Source: Myxococcales bacterium (GTDB lineage Bacteria; Myxococcota; UBA727; GCA-2721815). Taken from it: 64,000 bases of DNA. Both the position numbers and the translations under genes were made by a program. The notes under the pieces were generated by a model. That model was given only the letters and a program-made list of their open reading frames with translations. It had not been told where the DNA came from and made no database searches. The DNA is taken from positions 1 to 64,000 of the forward strand of contig PBLQ01000021.1 in NCBI GenBank assembly GCA_002721815.1, read 5' to 3'. Below, piece after piece: positions 54,290 through 63,520 of the stretch. Every line of letters begins with the position of its first letter. Within the stretch, counting starts at the first letter, position 1.

Positions 54290-56029
54290 TTACTTTTTGG
54301 GCTCGGGCAGTCCTTTGAGTTGGTACCGCCCATGGAGCCAGCCTTCAGCTTCCTTGTACCACGCCGGGTAATTGGGGTCATTTGAAAAGCTGTGTAATTT
54401 GAAAAGCCACGCTGCGGGCATTCCTGGGTGTAAGACCAAGGCGCGATCGATCCATTGACGTGCCTGAGCCGGTTCCCCTCTGGCCTTGGCCATCTGGGCC
54501 GCCAAGAACCAGCCGGTGGCTTGAGCAGGGTTTTTTTCAACCCAGGCCTGGGTCAACATTTGACTGCGTTGGTGCCAAACCTCGCAGTGGGCCTCGCAGG
54601 TAACCTGTTTCTCCACCACCAAAGACATGAGGGCCAAGTGCGCTTCTAGGTCTGCGGGAAAGTTTGTTATCCATGATTCTAAGGATTGTGATGCCTGAGG
54701 AAATGGGGCTTCGCGGCTTTGCAGCAACATGCCTTTGCGTTCGGTGAGAAAATAGGTACCGGCCACCGTAATGAGCGTTAGGGCCAAAATGAGAATTTTT
54801 TCATTGGCTCGAGAGGGGCGGGGGGGAGGCGGGAAAGCTTCATGTTCAGAAAAAAGAAGGAAAGTGAAAATGGCCAATAAGCATGCGGTTTGTGGCGCTT
54901 GAAAGTCATAATCGATGCATGCGTGGGCCCAAAGCGCCGCCACACCGCCCCAAAGCCACGGGGTGGGTGCTTCTTGGGAGGCGGCGTGCCACTGTTTTAA
55001 GCGCCGCAACAGAAGGGTTGCCAATAACAACAAAAGGAAAAGGCCCGCCAAGCCCAGCTCTGAAGGCATTTGAAAGAGCAGCCCGTGGGCGTAACGGGTG
55101 ATGTTGGATCCCACGGGGCGCGCCATTTCATAGGCTGCACCAAACCCACCCGGCCCCACACCAATGGGCCAGTGCTGCGAAAAAATATCCAAAGCACCTC
55201 GCCAGTTGAGTAAGCGCTCGTGAGTAGAGGTGCTGAGCGCTTGAATGCCCCTGAACCCAAATAAAACGAAGGGAAGCATCACGAGCAAAACCCCAAGTTC
55301 GGACTTGAAAGACAGCCGCTTTTGGAAACGTTTCAAAAATAACACCAACAAACATCCCACCACCATGGCGAGAAAAACCCCGGTGGAGCGACTCAACCCT
55401 AGGCCACACAATGCTGGAATGAACAGGAGTGACACGCCAACGCGTTGTTCTCGGTGGCGCGTGACCATCAACCAAAGACCGGAAAAGACGCCAGCCATAC
55501 ACAACACCGCACTGAGATCTGGTGAACTGCTGAGTCCAAGGGTGCGCCCTTCATGGAGGCGAAAGATTTGTGCTTTGGTGAGGCCCAACGTTTCTTGCTG
55601 TTGCAAGAGATCGGGAAAGACAAAGAAATATTGCCACAAAGAGGTCAGGCCATGCAGTGCCCCAGCGATGAGAATCAGCATGGGCAGCAGGCGCAAAACA
55701 GAGAGGGGGAACCAACACAGGGCTGTGACAATGAAAAGAGGTGCCAACAGCGAAGGAAAGTGAAGCAGTTGCTGAAAAGGCGTGGGCCAAAAAGGCCACA
55801 AAACCCAATGAAAAAGAACCAGCAATACCCACCAATTAAAATACGGAATACCGAGCGTGTTGTTGGGCAGGCGCCAAACCCCATAGGCAGCAAAACAAGC
55901 AAAAATCGAAGAGGCCAAGGGATCCAGCGTGTTGTCATCACCACCAAAAACGCAAAGGCGCCACAAAAGTGCCGCCAAAAAGAGCCAACCCACCAACGGG
56001 TGGTGGGGTTGTGGAGAAGTTTCGTCCAT
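54290..56029 (-). CDS. O-antigen ligase-like polytopic membrane protein with TPR tail
   Basis: ATG 56029 lies 5 bases after the upstream stop and gives 579 residues; the frame upstream to 56074 overlaps that gene. Ten to twelve membrane helices fill residues about 15-430. The Wzy_C-type region has a large periplasmic loop around STHERLLNWRGALDIFSQHWPIGVGPGGFG. The last 120 residues form one or two TPR units (ATGWFLAAQMAKARGEPAQA). The family joins or polymerises surface polysaccharide units. Its distance of 15 bases from tamB suggests an operon with the envelope assembly pair. Confidence 0.82.
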   Translation of the reverse strand: MDETSPQPHHPLVGWLFLAALLWRLCVFGGDDNTLDPLASSIFACFAAYGVWRLPNNTLGIPYFNWWVLLVLFHWVLWPFWPTPFQQLLHFPSLLAPLFIVTALCWFPLSVLRLLPMLILIAGALHGLTSLWQYFFVFPDLLQQQETLGLTKAQIFRLHEGRTLGLSSSPDLSAVLCMAGVFSGLWLMVTRHREQRVGVSLLFIPALCGLGLSRSTGVFLAMVVGCLLVLFLKRFQKRLSFKSELGVLLVMLPFVLFGFRGIQALSTSTHERLLNWRGALDIFSQHWPIGVGPGGFGAAYEMARPVGSNITRYAHGLLFQMPSELGLAGLFLLLLLATLLLRRLKQWHAASQEAPTPWLWGGVAALWAHACIDYDFQAPQTACLLAIFTFLLFSEHEAFPPPPRPSRANEKILILALTLITVAGTYFLTERKGMLLQSREAPFPQASQSLESWITNFPADLEAHLALMSLVVEKQVTCEAHCEVWHQRSQMLTQAWVEKNPAQATGWFLAAQMAKARGEPAQARQWIDRALVLHPGMPAAWLFKLHSFSNDPNYPAWYKEAEGWLHGRYQLKGLPEPKK

Positions 56030-56034
56030 TGGTT

Positions 56035-57069
56035 TTATAGCGGTGGTGCCTTCGGTCCCTCGAGGGGACCACACTGTTGAACTTTTCCTTTGGGGTCCAC
56101 GTTGATGCGAAGTCCCAGCATTTTTTCTTCAATGGGCAGTACCGCCGATATGACGTTGGTGCTGCCTTTTCGAATGGGGAAGCGCCATCGTTTAATTTCA
56201 CGACAAAGACAGTTTTGAACTTTTTCAGGCTTTTTTATGGTGGAGGGACCAATCTTGGCTCGGCATCGATTTAAGGTGAAGTCTCGTGTTTGTGCATAGT
56301 CGAGAATGCGTTGGTTGTCGCTTTCTTGCTCGGCGGTTTCTTTGGCGCGGCCACTGAGTTGGGTTGGCCCCGCTTTACGAGAGGTGCTCAAGGCTTCTTG
56401 CGCTTTCTTCATGTTTAAAAAGCATCCTCGAGAGGTGAGGATTCGCTGTATGGCACCTTTTTCTTCCATGGATTTCGCGGCGCGATCTGCTGTGCTTAAC
56501 CAGCGTTTGGCGCATTTGCACAAGCCTTCACGGAGACCTTTGGTGTTTTTATCAAAAACAAAGGTCTCTAAATTATCTTTGGCTTTTTTGTGGGCGGGTT
56601 TGTAGCCACCCCGATTGGGAATTTCTGACAAGGCGCTCAAAACAGTCTCGATGGTGGCGCAGGTGGCTTCGCCCGCTTGGTATTGGAGGTGTTTGAATTT
56701 GGGCGGGGGATCTAGGGGGTCGTATTGGTCGATGGCCATGAAGGTATCAAAGGCGGCTTTGGCTATTGAAAGTTTTTGATTCACAAGCCACGGGGTGTTG
56801 TTTTGCATCTTCTTGGTCACTTTTTGGAGCGCCTGAAGCCTGCAAATGGTCCCTTGCAGTTCTTTGGTGCGAATAATTTTACTGTCGCAGGCCCTCATGC
56901 GTTTGTCGCTTTGGATCATCTGGTCCACTTGGGCGCCTTTTATGCTTTGTTTGACCAACGGAGCTTCTCGGTATGATCGGGCGCTTTGAGCCTCATTAGG
57001 CCCCAAGAAGGCGGTCACCATGAGCAACGCCACCACGGGTGACAGCGGGCATCGGATTTTCCTGAACAT
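56035..57069 (-). CDS. Exported hypothetical protein, 344 residues
   Basis: A signal peptide (VVALLMVTAFLGPNEAQS) gives a periplasmic or surface protein. AGGGAG precedes the ATG. The mature part is basic and helical, with about ten conserved-looking Cys residues (ACDS, CRLQAL, CATIETV, CKCAKRW, CLCREIKRW) but no family that I can name. The C-terminal 50 residues (VLPIEEKMLGLRINVDPKGKVQQC) suggest an AgmX/TonB-C-like end as in the lipoprotein at 8709. It leads the four-gene minus operon. Confidence 0.7.
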   Translation of the reverse strand: MFRKIRCPLSPVVALLMVTAFLGPNEAQSARSYREAPLVKQSIKGAQVDQMIQSDKRMRACDSKIIRTKELQGTICRLQALQKVTKKMQNNTPWLVNQKLSIAKAAFDTFMAIDQYDPLDPPPKFKHLQYQAGEATCATIETVLSALSEIPNRGGYKPAHKKAKDNLETFVFDKNTKGLREGLCKCAKRWLSTADRAAKSMEEKGAIQRILTSRGCFLNMKKAQEALSTSRKAGPTQLSGRAKETAEQESDNQRILDYAQTRDFTLNRCRAKIGPSTIKKPEKVQNCLCREIKRWRFPIRKGSTNVISAVLPIEEKMLGLRINVDPKGKVQQCGPLEGPKAPPL

Positions 57070-57305
57070 CTTAACTCCCTAAAAATAATAATGTTATTCC
57101 TTGATCGGCCTGTGGGGCGATCTCGATGCCCCCCACCTTAACGCTCTTTGAAGGTTGACGGCAAAGGGAATGAAATATTCAGTGTTTTTTTTGAAAAACC
57201 AGCAACGCATTGCGCTTGACACGGATGGGGAAATTCTTTCAGATCGAGCTCTGCTCCCCTATTCTGAGGGCCGCTCATTGTAGCCATGAATGTGAAGGAG
57301 GCATA

Positions 57306-59057
57306 TTGCCGGCCAATCGAAGTAAAATCTCTGCCAATGTCAGTAAACTTTTGTCCCAGGGCAAATACGATAAGGCCATGGCTGAAATGGCACGTTTGGT
57401 GGAGGATGACCCAGCTGATCACCGTACTTTGCTTCGCATGGCTGAAACCTATGCCAAAATGGGGCGACCCATCGATGCCATCCAAACTTATGAAAACGTA
57501 GCCAACCAATACACGGCCGAAGGTTTTCACATGAAAGCCATTGCCGTTTACAAGCAGATGCTGCGGGTGGACACCAACTTGACTTCGGCCCACAAAGCCC
57601 TGGCCGAGCAGTACCATGCGTTGGGGATGCAAAAAGACTGCATCACCCACTACGAAATTACAGCGTCATTATTGGAACGGGGCGGTCGACTGCGGGAGGC
57701 CTTAGCGATTTTCCGCCGTATGGTGGAGCAGCAACCTGAAAATATCGCCAGTCGGGTCAAATTGGCGGATTATCTGGTCCAGCAAAGAATGAAAAGTGAT
57801 GCCGTACGCGAGTACCAAGCGGCTGCAGAGTACGCTCAACAATCAGGCCTCACCGATGAGTACCTCATGGTGGCTGAAAAGTGGTGGTCGGTGGCGCCCA
57901 CCAATTTAAACATTGGTAGGAATCTGGGGCGCTTGTATTTACAACGTGCCGATCCTGAAAAAGCACTCGGCAAATTGCAGCAATGTTTTCAGCAGGACCC
58001 AGAGGACGTGGAAACATTACCCATGGTGGCCGAAGCCTTCGCTGCACTGGAGCAACACAATAAAGCGGCAGCGGTCTATAAAGAATTGGCCCGGGTGTTT
58101 CAAAAAAAGGGCATGCACGCTGATGCCAAATCGTCTTGGCGCAAAGTTCTAGAGATCATTCACGACGACAAAGAGGCTAAAGAGGCGTTGGGTGATGACG
58201 GTGAAATGTTTTCGGGCCTACCCACGGTTCCTGAAATGCCCGCAATGGCGAACAGTGGCATTCCCGAAATGCTCAAAGAAGTGGATGTGTTCAAAACTTA
58301 TGGTTTGCAGAAGAAAGCGGTAGAGCTCATGCAGGAAGTGGTGAGTCTCGACCCCAAAAACCTGTCGTATCATGTGCGTCTTTATGATTTGCTTCATGAA
58401 GTGAAAGACGTGCATGGCTTGGCCGGCGTTCTACAAAAAATGATTGTTTTGGCTGACGTCACGCAAGACGGTCGAAAAGGCGAATGGCAGTCGGAACTCA
58501 ATACTTTAAAGGCCACCTTGCAAGAGGCTCAAGATGATTCAGTAGAACTGGAAGTGGCGCTCGCTGCTGATTTACCGGGCTCAGTCAATGTTCAAGCCGA
58601 TCAGGATATTGCACCCAATGTACAGGTTTCGGTGGACGAGGTTCTGGGCCAGTTCAAAGAGGGTGTCAAAAAGAGTATCGAAGATGATGATGCAGAAACT
58701 CATTTTGAATTAGGGATTGCCTACAAAGAAATGGGTCTTTTCAACGAGGCCAAAGATGCATTTCACTTGGCTTCGCAATCGAAAGAAAAAGAAGTGGATG
58801 CCCATCACATGACGGCGGTGGTGTTGATGGATGAAGGTGATACTGAAAAAGCCATCATGCTGTTCGATGCCATTTTACAAAAACCAAACTTATCCAGCAG
58901 TCAGCAAGGCGCCAATTGGTTTCAAAAGGGTTTGTGCCACCAGCGGTTGCAGCAAGTCGATCAAGCGATTGCCGCATTTAAATCAGCTGCAGACACCGGC
59001 GAAAACATACCAGGTTTGCAGGCGCGCATTGATTTATTGTCAAACGCGCTTGGGTGA
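57306..59057 (+). CDS. TPR-repeat protein
   Basis: TTG 57306 lies 4 bases after AAGGAGG and gives 583 residues (MPANRSKISANVSK); earlier in-frame starts have no ribosome site. About nine tetratricopeptide repeats occur: KYDKAMAEMARLVEDDP, HRTLLRMAETYAKMG, FHMKAIAVYKQML and others, then MGLFNEAKDAFHLA and IMLFDAILQKP near the C-terminus. There is no signal peptide, so it is cytoplasmic, probably a scaffold for a multi-protein complex. The stop overlaps the convergent M16 gene by 18 bases. Confidence 0.88.
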   Translation: MPANRSKISANVSKLLSQGKYDKAMAEMARLVEDDPADHRTLLRMAETYAKMGRPIDAIQTYENVANQYTAEGFHMKAIAVYKQMLRVDTNLTSAHKALAEQYHALGMQKDCITHYEITASLLERGGRLREALAIFRRMVEQQPENIASRVKLADYLVQQRMKSDAVREYQAAAEYAQQSGLTDEYLMVAEKWWSVAPTNLNIGRNLGRLYLQRADPEKALGKLQQCFQQDPEDVETLPMVAEAFAALEQHNKAAAVYKELARVFQKKGMHADAKSSWRKVLEIIHDDKEAKEALGDDGEMFSGLPTVPEMPAMANSGIPEMLKEVDVFKTYGLQKKAVELMQEVVSLDPKNLSYHVRLYDLLHEVKDVHGLAGVLQKMIVLADVTQDGRKGEWQSELNTLKATLQEAQDDSVELEVALAADLPGSVNVQADQDIAPNVQVSVDEVLGQFKEGVKKSIEDDDAETHFELGIAYKEMGLFNEAKDAFHLASQSKEKEVDAHHMTAVVLMDEGDTEKAIMLFDAILQKPNLSSSQQGANWFQKGLCHQRLQQVDQAIAAFKSAADTGENIPGLQARIDLLSNALG

Positions 59058-61712
59058 AAGTCCCAATCGTTCCTCTGCATCGATATTGGGCTTTGGGCCA
59101 TCTTCAGGAAGATGCCCCACCACCACCACCACTTGTTTTTGAGGCAAGAACACCTCTTGGGCCACGCGCTGCAAATCCAATGCCGTGAGTGGATTGAGAC
59201 GTTGCTCTAGATGAAGGTGTTGATCGTAAGGCAAGCCCACCGTTTGATTGATACAGAAGGCCGCGGATTGCGTTTGGATACTTTGGGCGGCCAATAATTT
59301 TTGTCCCAAAAGACGTTTTCGTGCACGTTCCACTTCTACGTCATCTAGAGGGTGCGCGCAGATCTCTTGAATTAGACCTTCCAAATGCACGATGGCCTCG
59401 GTGACTTTTTCATTGGCACATCCCAAATAAAAACCCGTGGCACCCGGGTGCATCCCGTCAAATTGAAAGCTTTGAACCTGATAACACAGACCGCGTTTTT
59501 CTCGGAGTTCCTGAAACAGCCGTCCGCTTTGACCACCCAAGCAAGCCATGAGGAGCAAAAATGCATCGCCGCGTGGATCATCGACCTTAAGGCCTTCAAA
59601 ACCCAGAACAACGTGGCTTTGCTCCCCTTCAAAGGGGAAATGGGCCATGGCTTTTGATGACAGCGCCGGGGGTTGGTGCAAAAGGGGCAGACGTTTGGTC
59701 GCTCGTGCCAAATGGGCCCATTGTCGCTCAAGCGTTTCTTGAATCTCGTCGGGGTTGAAGTGACCCACCAGGGCAATCGTTGGTTGGGTTTCCAGGAAGA
59801 TTTTGTGATGCCAAGCCTGGATTTCAGTCAGCTTACGCCGAGACAATGTTTCAGTGTCACCCGACGGCAACCGGCCGTAGGGATGCTCGGTATTCCAAAG
59901 GGTTTTTCGAAACAGTTCAAAGGCCAGCCCACTGGGGTAATCCACGCGCCTTTCATGACTTTTTTTCAGCATGTCCACTTGTCGGTGGAAATCCTCAGAT
60001 TCAAAACGGGGTTCCTGCAAAACTTGTGCTGCCAATTCGGAAGCGGTTTCAAATTGATTGGCCACACAACCGAAATGCAGCCCGGTGGCATTGCGACCGA
60101 AGAAGGGCGAGAAACGAGTGGTGTGGCAGTCTATGGCTTCCATCATCTCTTCGCGGGTTTTGGTTTGGGTGCCCGAAACCAGCATCTCGGCCGTGAGGGT
60201 TCCAACTCCCTTGAGATGGGCCGGCTCAAAACTGATACCCCCTCGCCAAGCGGCATACATGTGAATGGCCGGGATTTTGTCGGTGGGGTAATAAACAATG
60301 GGCACATGTCCTAACATTGTTGTACGAATCGTTTCGGAGGGACTGCATGAGGGCGTTTTTTTTGGGGACGAAGAATTCTTGAATGAGGAGGTTACAGGGC
60401 TAGGCACCGAAGACAAACCTGGAGGCCGCCAAACATCCTTCCACAGTTTAGATAACGCTTGAAAATCTTCTCCTTGTCCTTTCGGTACATGTGCCACAAT
60501 GCTGGCATTGGGTGTGCCAAAATATTGCCGGGCCACCATTTGGATATCCACTTGAGTCACGTTTAGAAGTTGTTCGAGAAATTGCTCTCCCAGCCGGGGG
60601 TTTTGGTGTCTTGAGAACCCTTCACCGTATTGGTGGGCTTTGCCCTCGACGGTTTCTCCCCGGTAAGCTTGAGACGCCTCGATCCAGGCACGTGCTTTTT
60701 CGAACTCCTTGTTGGAGGGGCCATCGATCATCAGCCGGTAAAGGGTTTCATAGCTTTGCCGCAGCACGGTGTGAAGGTTGTCGTGTAAACCAAATAAGGT
60801 CAAAACCCCGAGTCCTGTTTGCGCCGGTTGGAATAGAAAAGTTCCTGCTTCATTGACAAGTTGTTGATCCCAGCACAGTTTTTTTTCGAGCGGGGAAGAA
60901 GCCCCTTGCCCCCACAACATAGAAAACAGTTCTAGGGCCGGTGCTTCGGAGGCCATTACGGGCGGAACGGGCCAGCCGATGGCCAAGCGATGCTCGAAAA
61001 GATCTTTTTCAATGACTTCAACGGCAAAGCCTTGGTGTACGGGCGCGGCGGGGCGGACCATCCGCTGGTGGGATGTGGCGGTGGGCAGTCGTTCGTCCAA
61101 AAAGCGGTGGATTTCGTCGGGGATCACCGCGCCCACCACAGAAAATGTCATTCGTGAAGTCTGAAACAACTTTTGGTGCAACGCCGTGAGCTGGTGGGGT
61201 GTACAGTCTTGAACGATTTTAGGGTCGCCCAGGACCGGTCTGCCGTAGGGGTGGTCAGGGAAAGCGCAGTTGAGCAAATGACGGAACAGCTGTCGATCCG
61301 GTGCATCCTGCTCACGGTTGATCTCTTCGAGGACCACTTTCTTTTCATTTTCCAAGGCTGCCAAAGGAAATTGTAGGGGAAACAAAAGCTGGCAAAGAAG
61401 TTCCAGGCCTTCTTGCCAATGGGCCGAAGGCAAAGAGGCGTAAAACACCATTTCGTCTGGGCTGGTAAATGCGTTGAGATAGCCGCCCAGTTCTTCAAAG
61501 GCTTCGGCAGGGGCTTTCCCATGGGTGGACTCAGCTGCCTGGAAAACCATGTGCTCCAAAAGATGGCACAAACCGATCTCGGACTCGTTTTCATAGCGGG
61601 AGCCCGCTTTGACCCAAGCTTGCAAGGAGACCACAGGTTCCCGAGGGTCTTGTTGGACCAAGAGCTGGCCTCCTGAACTTAAGTTCATGTTTTTTATAGG
61701 AAATGCGGTCAA
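59040..61712 (-). CDS. M16-family zinc peptidase, double-domain
   Basis: TTG 61712 has AGGAG 5 bases upstream and is preferred to the 61910 start, which would run across the divergent promoter. The product has 890 residues. It has the inverted zinc motif H50-L-L-E53-H54, with NEKKVVLEE about 75 residues later. A second M16 half starts at about residue 470 (IPAIHMYAAWRGGISFEP) and has no zinc motif, like the C-terminal half of pitrilysins. It would cleave small peptides. No signal peptide is seen. Confidence 0.88.
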   Translation of the reverse strand: MTAFPIKNMNLSSGGQLLVQQDPREPVVSLQAWVKAGSRYENESEIGLCHLLEHMVFQAAESTHGKAPAEAFEELGGYLNAFTSPDEMVFYASLPSAHWQEGLELLCQLLFPLQFPLAALENEKKVVLEEINREQDAPDRQLFRHLLNCAFPDHPYGRPVLGDPKIVQDCTPHQLTALHQKLFQTSRMTFSVVGAVIPDEIHRFLDERLPTATSHQRMVRPAAPVHQGFAVEVIEKDLFEHRLAIGWPVPPVMASEAPALELFSMLWGQGASSPLEKKLCWDQQLVNEAGTFLFQPAQTGLGVLTLFGLHDNLHTVLRQSYETLYRLMIDGPSNKEFEKARAWIEASQAYRGETVEGKAHQYGEGFSRHQNPRLGEQFLEQLLNVTQVDIQMVARQYFGTPNASIVAHVPKGQGEDFQALSKLWKDVWRPPGLSSVPSPVTSSFKNSSSPKKTPSCSPSETIRTTMLGHVPIVYYPTDKIPAIHMYAAWRGGISFEPAHLKGVGTLTAEMLVSGTQTKTREEMMEAIDCHTTRFSPFFGRNATGLHFGCVANQFETASELAAQVLQEPRFESEDFHRQVDMLKKSHERRVDYPSGLAFELFRKTLWNTEHPYGRLPSGDTETLSRRKLTEIQAWHHKIFLETQPTIALVGHFNPDEIQETLERQWAHLARATKRLPLLHQPPALSSKAMAHFPFEGEQSHVVLGFEGLKVDDPRGDAFLLLMACLGGQSGRLFQELREKRGLCYQVQSFQFDGMHPGATGFYLGCANEKVTEAIVHLEGLIQEICAHPLDDVEVERARKRLLGQKLLAAQSIQTQSAAFCINQTVGLPYDQHLHLEQRLNPLTALDLQRVAQEVFLPQKQVVVVVGHLPEDGPKPNIDAEERLGLSPKRV

Positions 61713-61885
61713 ATTAACTCCTGACCTGCACATTGTATCCCCATCAGGTGTGCGTTTGAAAGGCAGAAATAGAGCCAAAGGGTGAATGCAGGGCCCATAC
61801 GGTGCCCATTTGGTGCCATTGGGGACTAGCGATTTGGTGCCGCTCGTGGCATACAAAGAGAACGTTTTTTTTCTTTGGGGTCGCG

Positions 61886-63460
61886 ATGTTTCGGTCTGTT
61901 TTTTGTCCATTATTTCTTTTTGTTATGCTCGCTTTTTCAGCGGGTTGCCCTGAGTCCGAGACGGACGACTCCAATGGTCGAAAAACCGGTGATGGGGTTC
62001 GGGAAACCCAAATGAACACGGGCGATGATGAAGACGATGAAGCTGCCGATGCGGGCACAATCGCGCCCCCAGCGACCGGTGGGGATGGCGGAACTGAGCC
62101 CACACCATCCGAATGTGGCCCTCAAACCCCCGGATACGGAGAGCCTTGTTCGTCTTCTCCCAACGGGCCTTTATGCGGCACCTTCACCTGCGATTTCATG
62201 ACCGGCGAACTGGTGTGTGATGATCCCGGCCCCAATGCGTGTGGTGGTTGTGACGAACTGGACACCAGTGCGGGTGATTTGAACGATGCCTGTGGCGAAC
62301 ACATGTGCGGCACGATTTTATGTAACGAAGATTTAACCGCAACGGTTTGCTTGAACGATCACCCGCGCAATCTTTGTGGGGGCTGCAACCTTACTGATTT
62401 TGACACGGTGGAAAACGACGAAGGTCAGGTGACTGAAGTCCTTGGCCCCACACCAGGGGATGCCTGCTCCGAGTGCCTGACCGGGACGCAGACCTGTTCG
62501 AGAGACAGCGAAGAGCTGTTTTGCTGGGAAGGCATCTCCGAGAACGTGAGTTCTTCCTCCAACTACCAAAACCTGAACTGTGGTCGTTGTGAGCGTTGCG
62601 TGATGTACCGCGCAGTCATGGATCAGCGTCTCGAGGGCCTGTATCTCCGTTCCGGGACCGAACTGGTCATTGAACATGTACGCAACAGCCAAAGACATTT
62701 GGTGTTCGATCCGCTTGTTGAGGGACCGGGCACCAATGGATTGGTGATGGCTCGTATTTACCTGAGTACCACACCTGATTTTGACGTCAGTACCTACACC
62801 TACCGCACCTTAACTCCGGCCTTTGCACAAAGTTACAATCAAACTGAAATGGCCGATCCGCACCGACAGTACACGGTTTATAGCAGTATCGATCTCGACC
62901 GGTACAAGTACGTCATTATTTATGACCAGTTCTTCGAGAGTGTCATCTCAGCGGGCGAACTGGTTTGTGAGGATGACGGCTATGAGCCGAACGATTCGGT
63001 CGCTGAGGCTCAGCCCCTGGCCGAAGCCACTGGGGCGTACACCTTTCAGCCAGACGATTATCCTTACGGTGGCGCTTGTTCTACCGATAGCCAGTGTGGC
63101 AGTGGCGGTTCCTGTGTCGATTCGGTGTGTGTCCCTTACGATAATCTCGCCGGCGGAGTCATTTGTAATGGCAGTACCGATTATTTCAGTGTGCCGCTCG
63201 AGGCGGGGCAAACTTTGAGTATAGACTTGGTCAGCCAACGCACCAACAGCGGCTCCGTAGATAATGCGAATTTGTCTTTGGTGGATGAAAATGATGTATC
63301 CGTCGCCAGCGCCAGTCGATCGGCTTATAGTTTCGGCTACAAACATGCGCTTTCATATACCACCTCTTCAGCAGGGACTTATTATCTGAAAGTGACCGGG
63401 CAGTCTGGAACACGCATCACCTATACCATCAACTCAGCGATTACTGGTGGAAACCCTTAA
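61886..63460 (+). CDS. Cys-rich lipoprotein with PPC domain
   Basis: ATG 61886 starts a lipoprotein signal peptide with FSAGC. The mature part of the 524-residue product has an Asp/Glu-rich linker, then repeated Cys segments with GxPCSSSPNGPLCGTFTC, CGGCDELDT, CGGCNLTD and CGRCERC. The C-terminal 130 residues form a prepeptidase C-terminal (PPC) beta sandwich (DYFSVPLEAGQTLSIDLV, AGTYYLKVTG). A short DSQCGSGGSCVDSVC unit lies before it, the same type as in the giant protein at the window start. The function is unknown; the PPC domain suggests surface display or carriage by a secretion system. Confidence 0.85.
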   Translation: MFRSVFCPLFLFVMLAFSAGCPESETDDSNGRKTGDGVRETQMNTGDDEDDEAADAGTIAPPATGGDGGTEPTPSECGPQTPGYGEPCSSSPNGPLCGTFTCDFMTGELVCDDPGPNACGGCDELDTSAGDLNDACGEHMCGTILCNEDLTATVCLNDHPRNLCGGCNLTDFDTVENDEGQVTEVLGPTPGDACSECLTGTQTCSRDSEELFCWEGISENVSSSSNYQNLNCGRCERCVMYRAVMDQRLEGLYLRSGTELVIEHVRNSQRHLVFDPLVEGPGTNGLVMARIYLSTTPDFDVSTYTYRTLTPAFAQSYNQTEMADPHRQYTVYSSIDLDRYKYVIIYDQFFESVISAGELVCEDDGYEPNDSVAEAQPLAEATGAYTFQPDDYPYGGACSTDSQCGSGGSCVDSVCVPYDNLAGGVICNGSTDYFSVPLEAGQTLSIDLVSQRTNSGSVDNANLSLVDENDVSVASASRSAYSFGYKHALSYTTSSAGTYYLKVTGQSGTRITYTINSAITGGNP

Positions 63461-63520
63461 GCGAACGTCGTTGGCGTATTTTATGGTGCGCCTATTTATG
63501 TTGATGAGAGGTAACGCGTT

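Noticed and set aside
61802-61910. Long N-terminal extensions of the divergent M16 and PPC lipoprotein genes
   Set aside because: They would overlap each other and bury the signal peptide of the lipoprotein; starts with ribosome sites exist at 61712 and 61886.
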